From: an uncultured Faecalibacterium sp.
Lineage (GTDB): Bacteria; Bacillota; Clostridia; Oscillospirales; Ruminococcaceae
Direction of reading: 5' to 3'
DNA: 24,480 bases
NCBI GenBank assembly: GCA_934540955.1
Contig: CAKTCY010000031.1
Span: 1-24,480, forward strand
In this document: piece by piece, positions 7,978-14,603 of the stretch
Layout of the letters: each line of letters opens with the position of its first letter
How positions within the stretch are numbered: the first letter of the stretch is position 1
Position numbers and translations under genes: made by a program
The notes under the pieces: model-generated
The model's database searches: none
The model's input: only the letters and a program-made list of their open reading frames with translations
Told to the model about the DNA's origin: nothing

Positions 7978-8559
7978 ATGATAAAATTTTTTAAAAAGCA
8001 CTGGGAAGTGCTCAGTTACCTGATTTTCGGCGTGCTGACCACCCTGCTGAATATTGTGCTGTATGCGCTGTTCAGTCAGCTGTTCGGCTACACCGCTGCC
8101 AACAGCTGGGGCAATGTGCTGGATAACGCCTTGTGCATCCTGTTTGCCTACTGCACCAACCGCGCGTTCGTGTTCCGCAGCAAGACTACCGGCAAAGCCA
8201 TGGCCAAGGAGTTCGGCACCTTTGTCACCTGCCGTCTGGGCACCATGGTGCTGGATGCCGTGATCATGATTGTGGGCGGCAACCTGCTGGCGGCGCAGGG
8301 CGCGGCGCTGATGGAGAGCCTGTTCGGCAGCTTTTTGACGGTGTCGGGCAGCTACACCGGCGCGGCGGCTTCGGCAGCAGCATCGGCAGCGGGCATTGCC
8401 ATCATTGGCGGTGCAGACGGCCCGACAGCTGTTTTTGTAACTACCCGCATCACCGCGCAGGAGATCTGGGGTCTGTGCGTCAAGGTATTCTCCAACGTGG
8501 TGGTCGTGGTGCTGAACTATGTGTTCAGCAAGCTGATCATCTTTAAAAATCGTAAGTGA
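7978..8559 (+). CDS. GtrA-family membrane protein with an inserted GGADGPT segment
   Basis: A 193-residue membrane protein; GtrA proteins are usually about 120-150. The GtrA core is clear: KKHWEVLSYLIFGVLTTLLNI (N-terminus and helix 1), CILFAYCTNRAFVF (helix 2 and the conserved N-R-x-FVF), helix 3 near 80-100, and helix 4 with VVVVVLNYVFSKLIIF. GtrA proteins are thought to flip or help export lipid-linked sugars for cell-wall or surface-glycan glycosylation. Residues about 105-160 are extra. They contain an Ala/Ser-rich run and AIIGGADGPTAVFVTTRI, a near match to the hallmark of Na+-pumping decarboxylase beta subunits (OadB/GcdB/MmdB). No ribosome binding site is visible before ATG 7978, which sits right behind the rpsA terminator. 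Core family call is firm; the insert's role is unknown. Confidence 0.85.
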   Translation: MIKFFKKHWEVLSYLIFGVLTTLLNIVLYALFSQLFGYTAANSWGNVLDNALCILFAYCTNRAFVFRSKTTGKAMAKEFGTFVTCRLGTMVLDAVIMIVGGNLLAAQGAALMESLFGSFLTVSGSYTGAAASAAASAAGIAIIGGADGPTAVFVTTRITAQEIWGLCVKVFSNVVVVVLNYVFSKLIIFKNRK

Positions 8560-8592
8560 GATATTTTCTCCGCCGCAGGCGGAGAAAATATC
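8560..8592. other. Perfect 15-bp hairpin between gtrA and the 44-residue gene
   Basis: GATATTTTCTCCGCC (8560-8574) pairs perfectly with 8578-8592 around a 3-base loop (GCA), starting at the base after the gtrA stop. No T run follows on the plus strand, so it is not a standard terminator. It may stabilise or process the mRNA, or weakly terminate. Confidence 0.6.
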
Positions 8593-8618
8593 CAATATAA
8601 TTTAGGAGGTACGGTATT

Positions 8619-8753
8619 ATGAAACGTGGTCTGAAAGGGTTCGCATTCCTGGTCTCTGGTCTGGTGCTGGGCATCATTGGTGCAACGGTCTCTGCAACTG
8701 CGATCGCACTGAGCGCTGTGGGCATGGCAAAGGTGCGCCGTGCCGGCAAGTAA
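8619..8753 (+). CDS. Small single-helix membrane protein, 44 residues
   Basis: A short gene with a good ribosome binding site, AGGAGG (8604-8609), 9 bases before ATG. The protein is MKRGLKGF, then a hydrophobic, Gly/Ala/Ser-rich helix (about residues 8-35), then a basic tail KVRRAGK. This is a one-pass membrane protein with positive charge at both ends. I do not recognise a family. It lies after a perfect hairpin and 18 bases before deoC, whose own ribosome binding site follows, so it may be cotranscribed with deoC. Evidence that it is real: strong Shine-Dalgarno sequence, membrane-like composition and placement in an otherwise empty gap. Function unknown. Confidence 0.65.
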   Translation: MKRGLKGFAFLVSGLVLGIIGATVSATAIALSAVGMAKVRRAGK

Positions 8754-8771
8754 AACAACGGAGGAACGAGC

Positions 8772-9437
8772 ATGAACCGCGAAGAGATCCTGTCCCATGT
8801 CGATCATACCCTGCTGAAGCCGGAGGCTACCTGGCCCCAGATCCAGCAGCTGTGTGACGAAGCCATTGCAAACCACACCGCATCCGTCTGCATCAACACC
8901 TGCTACGTCAAGCAGGCTGTGGAGTATATGGCAGGCCGCATCCCTGTGTGCTGCGTGGTGGGCTTCCCTCTGGGCGCTATGGATACCGCCAGCAAGGCCT
9001 TTGAGGCCAAGACTGCCATCGAGAACGGTGCAGCCGAGGTGGATATGGTCATCAACATCGGCCGCCTGAAGAACAAGGAGTACGATGCTGTCCGCGAGGA
9101 CATCCGTGCCGTGAAGCAGGCTGTGGGCGATAAGATTTTGAAGGTCATCATCGAGACCTGCCTGCTGACCGAGGAAGAGAAGGAAAAGATGTGCGACATC
9201 GTCTGCGAGGCCGGTGCCGACTACATCAAGACCAGCACCGGCTTCTCCACCGCAGGTGCCAACTTCCACGATGTGGAGCTGATGGTCAAGGGCGTGCATG
9301 GCCGCTGCAAGGTCAAGGCTGCCGGCGGCATTTCCACCGTGGAGGATATGGAGACCTTCCTTGCACTGGGCGCTGACCGTCTGGGCACCTCCCGCGCTGT
9401 CAAGATCCTGAACGGCGAGCAGGCAAAGGGCTATTGA
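8772..9437 (+). CDS. deoC: Deoxyribose-phosphate aldolase
   Basis: Class I aldolase cleaving 2-deoxyribose-5-phosphate to acetaldehyde and glyceraldehyde-3-phosphate in deoxynucleoside salvage. The 221-residue length is normal. Visible active-site elements are DHTLLKP at the N-terminus, the proton-relay Asp in EVDMVINIG, the Schiff-base Lys in YIKTSTGFST and the second Lys in CKVKAAGGIS. GGAGG (8760-8764) lies 7 bases before ATG. No other deo genes are adjacent. The gene ends with a hairpin (9455-9489) and a terminator (9493-9528). Confidence 0.97.
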   Translation: MNREEILSHVDHTLLKPEATWPQIQQLCDEAIANHTASVCINTCYVKQAVEYMAGRIPVCCVVGFPLGAMDTASKAFEAKTAIENGAAEVDMVINIGRLKNKEYDAVREDIRAVKQAVGDKILKVIIETCLLTEEEKEKMCDIVCEAGADYIKTSTGFSTAGANFHDVELMVKGVHGRCKVKAAGGISTVEDMETFLALGADRLGTSRAVKILNGEQAKGY

Positions 9438-9454
9438 TTTTTCTGCGTAAAAGG

Positions 9455-9489
9455 GCATTTCAACCAAGCCGTAGGCTTGGCTGAAATGC
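9455..9489. repeat. Hairpin sharing a core with the terminator at 275-312
   Basis: A 16-bp stem with one A-C mismatch (9455-9470 with 9474-9489, loop GTA). The right arm GGCTTGGCTGA is identical to that of the terminator at 275-312, and the left arms differ by one base across the 11. It has no T run of its own and is followed at once by a true terminator. Confidence 0.55.
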
Positions 9490-9492
9490 AAG

Positions 9493-9528
9493 GGCTGCTG
9501 CACAAATTGCTGTGCAGCGGCCTTTTTT
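9493..9528 (+). terminator. Terminator after deoC
   Basis: A 12-bp stem with one G-U pair (9493-9504 with 9511-9522, loop AAATTG... six bases) is followed by six Ts. Confidence 0.9.
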
Positions 9529-9539
9529 GCGTCTAAGCC

Positions 9540-9569
9540 TTGCAAGCAGGGCGCGGCAGGGTGTATAAT
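9540..9569 (+). promoter_or_regulatory. Promoter of the GGDEF gene
   Basis: TTGCAA (9540-9545), an 18-base spacer and a consensus TATAAT (9564-9569). It leaves an untranslated leader of roughly 60 bases before ATG 9639. Confidence 0.7.
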
Positions 9570-9638
9570 ACAATTAGGTATTGTATAAAACAGGGGCTGC
9601 CCGCTTTATGGGGTAAGGCGGGCAGAGGAGGAAATGCA

Positions 9639-10808
9639 ATGAATATACCCGAGATCCTTGTGGCCAATGGCACAGGGGCGGTGCTGGTAAGCTTTCTGCT
9701 TTTACTACGGGTGCGCAGCGAGGGCAAAAACAGCGTTGGAACAGAGGTGTTCTGCCGGATGCTGGTGGTGACGCTGCTGGCACAGGTAACAGAGACGCTC
9801 AGCTTTCTGCTGGACGGCGTGCCCGGTGCGGCAAGCCGGTTCTGGCTGTACCTGACCAACACCGTCTGCACCGGCGCTACCGTGTGCGTGGGCTTTGCGT
9901 GGTGCTTGTATGTGGACTTCCGGGTCTACCGCAGCACCGGACGCCTGCGCAGAAGGCATCTGCTGCTGAGCGCACCGCTGCTGGCCGTTCTGCTGTTGCT
10001 GCTGGCAAACCTTTTCGGCATGGGATGGATCTTTACCATCTCCGCGGATAACATTTACCGCCGCGGCCCGCTGAACATTTTGCTGTATCTTTTGCTGTTA
10101 AGCTATTATGCCGAGAGCGTGTGGCAGGTGCATAAGGCCAGGCGCGATGGCATTACGGTGGAGTTTTTCCCGGTGTACTACTTCGTCATCACCTGTCTGG
10201 TGGGCACGGTGCTGCAGGGGGCGTTCTACGGCATGGCCTTCGGCTGGCTGTCGGTGGGCATCGCCTTTGTGTTCGTGGACAGCCAGACCCGCAGCCTGCG
10301 GGGCTATACCGACGAGCTGTCCGGTCTGTTTGGCCGCAAGTACATGAACTATTGTCTGGAGCGTATCCACGCCACGCAGGAGAAGGACGTTTACGGCATT
10401 ATGATGGACGTGAACTGCTTCAAGGAGATCAACGACACCTACGGTCACGCCGAGGGCGACCGGGCCATTCAGGAGATCGGACACATTCTGTCCGGGGCGC
10501 TGGCGGCAAACTCGGTAGCCATCCGCATGAGCGGCGATGAGTTCATGGTGCTGATCCGGCACGGCTCGGAGGAGATACTGGATAAGACCTGCGCCGCCAT
10601 CGAGCAGCGGGTGCAGCACTATAACGCCACCGCCCCGGCGGGCAGCTTTCAGCTGTCCTTCTCCACCGGTGTGGCAAAGTACGAGGGCGGCAGTGTGGAA
10701 AAGTTTCTGGTGGAGCTGGATCAGCGGATGTACGCGGAAAAGCGCGCCTTCCACGCCGCCCGGGACGGCCATGCCGCACCGGAGCAGGAGAATGCTCCAT
10801 CAATTTAA
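9639..10808 (+). CDS. Membrane-anchored GGDEF-domain protein (putative diguanylate cyclase)
   Basis: A 389-residue protein. The N-terminal half (about residues 5-225) has six or seven hydrophobic segments forming a membrane sensor module I cannot assign to a named family. A GGDEF domain follows, from about residue 230 to 370. It has the substrate-binding DVNCFKEINDTYGHAEGD and the signature loop as RMSGDEFMVL, that is SGDEF rather than GGDEF. The usual D-LTGL-NRR entry reads DELSGLFGRKY. SGDEF variants can retain cyclase activity in some proteins, so activity is possible but not assured. No clear RxxD inhibitory site is seen. Start ATG 9639 is chosen because GAGGAGG (9625-9631) lies 7 bases upstream; the frame is open upstream but overlaps the promoter. 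Monocistronic. Confidence 0.88.
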   Translation: MNIPEILVANGTGAVLVSFLLLLRVRSEGKNSVGTEVFCRMLVVTLLAQVTETLSFLLDGVPGAASRFWLYLTNTVCTGATVCVGFAWCLYVDFRVYRSTGRLRRRHLLLSAPLLAVLLLLLANLFGMGWIFTISADNIYRRGPLNILLYLLLLSYYAESVWQVHKARRDGITVEFFPVYYFVITCLVGTVLQGAFYGMAFGWLSVGIAFVFVDSQTRSLRGYTDELSGLFGRKYMNYCLERIHATQEKDVYGIMMDVNCFKEINDTYGHAEGDRAIQEIGHILSGALAANSVAIRMSGDEFMVLIRHGSEEILDKTCAAIEQRVQHYNATAPAGSFQLSFSTGVAKYEGGSVEKFLVELDQRMYAEKRAFHAARDGHAAPEQENAPSI

Positions 10809-10822
10809 ATGGAATGTCTAAA

Positions 10823-10837
10823 ATAAGTGCGACTTAT
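10823..10837. promoter_or_regulatory. Palindrome ATAAGT-N3-ACTTAT adjoining the metK promoter
   Basis: Perfect 6-base arms around GCG end one base before the -35 box. The same palindrome, with matching flanks, is at 19664-19678 upstream of the purine permease gene. A regulator binding site is inference. Confidence 0.5.
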
Positions 10838-10838
10838 C

Positions 10839-10867
10839 TTGACAATCTGACGCTGCAATGATAGAAT
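10839..10867 (+). promoter_or_regulatory. metK promoter
   Basis: Consensus TTGACA (10839-10844), a 17-base spacer and TAGAAT (10862-10867). Transcription would start near 10874, about 20 bases before the riboswitch. Confidence 0.85.
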
Positions 10868-10892
10868 ATGGGACGTACCAATTGAATACCGA

Positions 10893-10987
10893 CTTATCAA
10901 GAGCGGCTGAGGGGACAGGCCCTGTGAAGCCCGACAACCTGCGCGAGAGCGTAAGGTGCCAAATCCTGCGGGAAACCGGAAGATAAG
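10893..10987 (+). promoter_or_regulatory. SAM-I (S-box) riboswitch aptamer controlling metK
   Basis: P1 is formed by CTTATC (10893-10898) and GATAAG (10982-10987). Between them are the S-box core elements in order: AAGAG-GGCTGAGGGGAC, GGCCCTGTGAAGCC, CGACAACC, AAGGTGCCAAATCCTGC and GGAAAC. The aptamer binds S-adenosylmethionine, and a terminator follows at 10995-11030. By the known S-box mechanism, high SAM stabilises P1 and lets the terminator form, shutting off metK. The location before the SAM-making enzyme fits feedback control. Confidence 0.96.
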
Positions 10988-10994
10988 AGTGCAA

Positions 10995-11030
10995 CGCTCA
11001 GAGCTTTCGGCTCTGGGCGCTTTTATTTTT
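10995..11030 (+). terminator. Riboswitch-controlled terminator in the metK leader
   Basis: A 10-bp stem with one G-U pair (10995-11004 with 11010-11019, loop TTTCG) is followed by CTTTTATTTTT. It lies 7 bases after the aptamer and is the expression platform of the S-box. Confidence 0.88.
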
Positions 11031-11089
11031 CAGAACAAACTTGATGGAATGGTAAATACACGCAACTGCAACATTTTAGGAGGCAAAAA

Positions 11090-12244
11090 ATGGCTAGACA
11101 CCTGTTTACTTCGGAGTCCGTCACCGAGGGACATCCCGACAAGATCTGCGACCAGATCTCTGATGCAATTCTGGACGAGATCCTGACCCACGACCCCGAT
11201 GCCCGTGTGGCCTGCGAGACCTGCGCATCCACCGGCCTTGTGCACATCATGGGTGAGATCACCACCAGCTGCTATGTGGACTTCCAGAAGGTCGTCCGCG
11301 AGGTGGTGGCCGATATCGGCTACACCCGCGCAAAGTACGGCTTTGACGCCGACACCTGCGCCGTCATCTCCAACATTGACGGCCAGAGCCCCGACATTGC
11401 ACTGGGCACCAACGATCAGGTGGGCGGTGCAGGCGATCAGGGCATGATGTTCGGTTATGCCTGCGACGAGACCCCCGAGCTGATGCCCATGCCCATCAGC
11501 CTTGCCCACAAGCTGGCAAAGCGCCTGACCGCCGTGCGCAAGAGCGGCGAGATGGACTACCTGCGCCCGGACGGCAAGAGTCAGGTGACCGTGGAGTACG
11601 ACGAGAACAACAAGCCCGTGCGCGTGGACGCCGTGGTCATCTCCAGCCAGCACAGCGAGAGCGTGAGCATGGAGCAGCTGCGGGCAGACGTGATGGAAAA
11701 GGTCATCAAGGCCACCATCCCCGCCGAGCTGCTGGACGAGAACACCAAGTACTACATCAACCCCACCGGCCGCTTTGTTGTGGGCGGCCCGCAGGGCGAT
11801 ACCGGCCTGACCGGCCGTAAGATCATTGTGGACACCTACGGCGGCTATGCACGCCACGGCGGCGGCGCCTTCTCCGGCAAGGACCCCAGCAAGGTGGACC
11901 GCAGCGCAGCCTACGCTACCCGCTGGGTGGCCAAGAACATCGTGGCTGCGGGTCTGGCAAAGCAGTGCGAGGTGCAGGTGGCCTACGCCATCGGCGTGGC
12001 AAAGCCCGTGTCCATCATGGTGGATACCTTCGGCACCGGCACGGTGGCAGACGAGAAGATCGAGCAGGCTGTGGAGAAGGTGTTTGACCTGACCCCCGCC
12101 GCCATCATCCGCGAGCTGGACCTGCGCAAGCCCATCTACCGCCAGCTGGCCGCCTACGGCCACATGGGCCGCGAGGATCTGGGCGTGAAGTGGGAGAACA
12201 CCGACCGCGTGGACGCCCTGAAGGCTGCCGTGGCTGCCCTGTAA
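11090..12244 (+). CDS. metK: S-adenosylmethionine synthetase
   Basis: Makes SAM from methionine and ATP. The protein has 384 residues, a normal length. Motifs include [19 protein letters not shown] near the N-terminus (ATP/methionine site), [12 protein letters not shown] near residue 118 and the glycine-rich [20 protein letters not shown] near 260, whose lysine and aspartate contact phosphate and metal. GGAGG (11079-11083) lies 6 bases before ATG. It is a single-gene unit under a consensus promoter and SAM riboswitch, closed by a terminator at 12281-12314. Codon use is strongly biased, consistent with high expression. Confidence 0.98.
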   Translation: MARHLFTSESVTEGHPDKICDQISDAILDEILTHDPDARVACETCASTGLVHIMGEITTSCYVDFQKVVREVVADIGYTRAKYGFDADTCAVISNIDGQSPDIALGTNDQVGGAGDQGMMFGYACDETPELMPMPISLAHKLAKRLTAVRKSGEMDYLRPDGKSQVTVEYDENNKPVRVDAVVISSQHSESVSMEQLRADVMEKVIKATIPAELLDENTKYYINPTGRFVVGGPQGDTGLTGRKIIVDTYGGYARHGGGAFSGKDPSKVDRSAAYATRWVAKNIVAAGLAKQCEVQVAYAIGVAKPVSIMVDTFGTGTVADEKIEQAVEKVFDLTPAAIIRELDLRKPIYRQLAAYGHMGREDLGVKWENTDRVDALKAAVAAL

Positions 12245-12280
12245 AAAAGCGTTTTACCCTGATAAAAGGTAAGTGAAGAG

Positions 12281-12314
12281 AGACCGCTGCACCTGACCGT
12301 GCAGCGGTCTTTTT
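12281..12314 (+). terminator. metK terminator
   Basis: A perfect 12-bp stem (12281-12292 with 12299-12310, loop CTGACC) runs into a T tract. Confidence 0.92.
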
Positions 12315-12588
12315 GCGTCACGGGGAAAGAAAAGGATGCCGGTAAAAAAGTACTACTTTTCCTCGAAAATCAGAGGAACTTTGCGAAACGGTAAAGATTT
12401 GGTCGCGTTTTTGTAAGAAACTCACATTCTCTTGAAGGAAAAAGAAAAACAGCTGTGCAAGGCGCAGAAAATCCACACATGAAACAAATTGATATGGAAC
12501 AATCGACAAAATGTGATAAAATAAAACTAGATATGCGCACTTGTGTGCATGGTACGGATGGTAAACAGCAATAAGGAGTTATGTGACT
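12315..12588. promoter_or_regulatory. Leader region of the PRPP synthetase gene
   Basis: Together with the metK terminator, this fills the 344-base gap between metK and the PRPP synthetase gene. It is AT-rich and holds no credible gene. Visible parts are: a 15-bp palindrome AAAAGTA-C-TACTTTT (12346-12360); an extended -10 promoter TGA-TAAAAT (-10 at 12517-12522) with only a poor -35 (TGGAAC, 12495-12500); and an 18-bp imperfect palindrome ATGCGCAC-TT-GTGTGCAT (12533-12550) just after the expected start of transcription. The last could be an operator or a short hairpin. No known riboswitch is recognised. Confidence 0.5.
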
Positions 12589-13731
12589 ATGTCTATTGAA
12601 ATTTCCCCTAAGTCCTTCTTTGAGCAGCCCAGTGTGGCGGATATGCGGCTGATCGCCTGCCCCGGTGCCGAGGAGCTGACCGGCCTGATCGACAAGCACC
12701 TTGTCCGTTGGGCAAAGGCTGCCGGAATTGAAAAAGACACCTTCATTATTTCCTGCGACTGCCCCCGCTTCCAGAGCGGCGACGCCAAGGGTCTGGTCAG
12801 GGAGTCTGTCCGCGGCGACGATATCTTTATCGTGGTGGACCCGGGCAACTACAGCGTCACCTACAAGCTGTTCAACTACGAGAACCATATGTCCCCGGAC
12901 GACCACTTTGCAAACCTGAAGCGCCTGATCCAGGCTGTGGCCGGTAAGGCACACCGCGTGTCCGTGATCATGCCCAGCCTGTACGGCGGCCGTCAGCACC
13001 GCCGCGTGGTGCGCGAGAGCCTGGACTGCGCTGTGGCGCTGCAGGAGCTGCAGACCATGGGCGTGCGCAACATCATCACCTTTGACGCACACGACCCCCG
13101 CGTGCAGAACGCAGTGCCCCTGATGAGCTTTGATAACGCCATGCCCACCTATCAGGTGCTGAAGAGCCTGCTGAAGAAGGACCCCAGCCTGTCCTTCGAC
13201 AAGGAGAAGTTCACCGTGGTCAGCCCGGACGAGGGCGCTATGAACCGCAATATGTACTTCTCCAGCGTGCTGGGCTGCAATCTGGGTATGTTCTACAAGC
13301 GCCGCGACTACACCCGCGTGGTGAACGGCCGCAACCCCATCGTTGCCCATGAGTATCTGGGCGAGAGCGTGGAGGGCAAGACCGTCTTTATCGCAGACGA
13401 TATCATTGCTTCCGGCGAGAGTATGCTGGAGGTCGCCAGCAACCTGAAGGAGCGCGGCGCTGCCAACATCATCGCCAACGCCACCTTCCCCCTGTTCACC
13501 AGCGGTCTGGAGAAGTTCGACAAGGCTGTGGCAGACGGCACCCTGACCTACGTTGTGGGCACCAACCTGACCTACCGTATGCCCGAGCTGCTGACCCGCG
13601 ACTGGTATGTGGACGTGGATGTTTCCAAGTACGCTGCCTACTTTGTGGTGGCACTGAACCATGATATGTCCGTTTCCAGCATCATCGACCCCCTGAAGAA
13701 GATCGAGAACCTGCTGGCAAACCGCAAGTAA
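12589..13731 (+). CDS. prs: Ribose-phosphate pyrophosphokinase (divergent, long form)
   Basis: Makes PRPP from ribose-5-phosphate and ATP for purine, pyrimidine, His, Trp and NAD synthesis. At 380 residues it is longer than the usual ~315, with extra sequence in the N-terminal half. Family landmarks remain recognisable: MPSLYGGRQHRR (about 128-139, aligned to the PYFxYARQDRK region), FDAHDPRVQNAVP (165-177, in place of DLHAxQIQGFF), VVSPDEGAMNR (210-220) and KRRD (237-240). The PRPP loop is VFIADDIIASGESML (about 266-280), where canonical enzymes have VDDMIDTGGT. AAGGAG (12573-12578) lies 10 bases before ATG 12589; a GTG at 12583 is also in frame. Long divergent forms like this occur in Clostridia, from memory. 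Confidence 0.92.
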   Translation: MSIEISPKSFFEQPSVADMRLIACPGAEELTGLIDKHLVRWAKAAGIEKDTFIISCDCPRFQSGDAKGLVRESVRGDDIFIVVDPGNYSVTYKLFNYENHMSPDDHFANLKRLIQAVAGKAHRVSVIMPSLYGGRQHRRVVRESLDCAVALQELQTMGVRNIITFDAHDPRVQNAVPLMSFDNAMPTYQVLKSLLKKDPSLSFDKEKFTVVSPDEGAMNRNMYFSSVLGCNLGMFYKRRDYTRVVNGRNPIVAHEYLGESVEGKTVFIADDIIASGESMLEVASNLKERGAANIIANATFPLFTSGLEKFDKAVADGTLTYVVGTNLTYRMPELLTRDWYVDVDVSKYAAYFVVALNHDMSVSSIIDPLKKIENLLANRK

Positions 13732-13742
13732 AAAGCTGCTCC

Positions 13743-13775
13743 AAAGCCCCTGCACCCTGTGTGCGGGGGCTTTTT
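13743..13775 (+). terminator. Terminator after PRPP synthetase
   Basis: A 13-bp stem with one G-U pair (13743-13755 with 13761-13773, 5-base loop) runs into TTTTT. Confidence 0.9.
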
Positions 13776-13826
13776 GCGTTTTTTGGGCGTTGTCTGTTAA
13801 GTTTTTGAAAATTCGTGCCGGGGGCT

Positions 13827-13856
13827 TTGCAAAACCCGATGGGTTTATGCTATATT
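13827..13856 (+). promoter_or_regulatory. Promoter of the ABC transporter pair
   Basis: TTGCAA (13827-13832), an 18-base spacer and TATATT (13851-13856) with an extended -10 TGC. It lies 42 bases before the ATPase start codon. Confidence 0.65.
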
Positions 13857-13898
13857 TAGGTTGAAATACTTTGTATTCTGACAGAAAGGAAAAACGCC

Positions 13899-14603
13899 AT
13901 GGAGCATTTTGTGGAGTTTGAGGATGTCTGTAAATATTACCAGACCGGCAGTGTGAAGATCGCTGCTGCCGACCATTTGAATTTCTATGTGGACAAGGGC
14001 GAGTTCTGCATCATCGTGGGGCCCTCCGGCGCGGGCAAGACCACTCTGCTGAACATTCTTGGCGGCATGGACAACTGCGACGAGGGCAACGTCTGGCTGG
14101 ACGGCCGCAACGTGAGCCGCTTTTCTGCCCGGGAACTGACCACCTACCGCCGGTATGATGTGGGCTTTGTGTTCCAGTTCTACAACTTGGTGCAGAACCT
14201 GACCGCGCTGGAAAACGTGGAGCTTGCCAGCGAGATCTGCCGTGACCCGCTGGACCCCGCCGAGACCCTGCGCAGTGTGGGTCTGGGCGAGCGGCTGAAC
14301 AACTTCCCGGCGCAGCTTTCCGGCGGTGAGCAGCAGCGGGTGTCCATTGCCCGCGCACTGGCTAAAAACCCCAAACTGCTGCTCTGTGACGAGCCCACCG
14401 GTGCGCTGGACTACCGCACCGGCAAGCAGGTGCTGGGTCTTTTGCAGGATACCTGCCGCAAGACCGGACGCACCGTCATTGTTATTACCCACAACACGGC
14501 ACTGACCGGTATGGCTGACCGCATCATTCAGGTGCGCAGCGGCCGCATCGTGTCCAATCAGGTCAACGAGCACCCGGTGCCGGTGGAACAGATCGAGTGG
14601 TGA
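13899..14603 (+). CDS. ABC transporter ATPase, LolD/MacB type
   Basis: A 234-residue ATPase subunit with all nucleotide-binding motifs: Walker [10 protein letters not shown] (about residues 43-51), Q-loop [17 protein letters not shown] near 90-106, signature LSGGEQQR near 142, Walker [13 protein letters not shown] near 163, and the switch His in VITHN near 195. This is the subfamily of LolD, MacB, FtsE and the BceA/SalX group, whose partners are FtsX-fold permeases that move substrates at the outer face rather than pump through a channel. AAAGGA precedes ATG. The stop overlaps the next gene's start by a few bases, so the two are translationally coupled. Confidence 0.95.
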   Translation: MEHFVEFEDVCKYYQTGSVKIAAADHLNFYVDKGEFCIIVGPSGAGKTTLLNILGGMDNCDEGNVWLDGRNVSRFSARELTTYRRYDVGFVFQFYNLVQNLTALENVELASEICRDPLDPAETLRSVGLGERLNNFPAQLSGGEQQRVSIARALAKNPKLLLCDEPTGALDYRTGKQVLGLLQDTCRKTGRTVIVITHNTALTGMADRIIQVRSGRIVSNQVNEHPVPVEQIEW

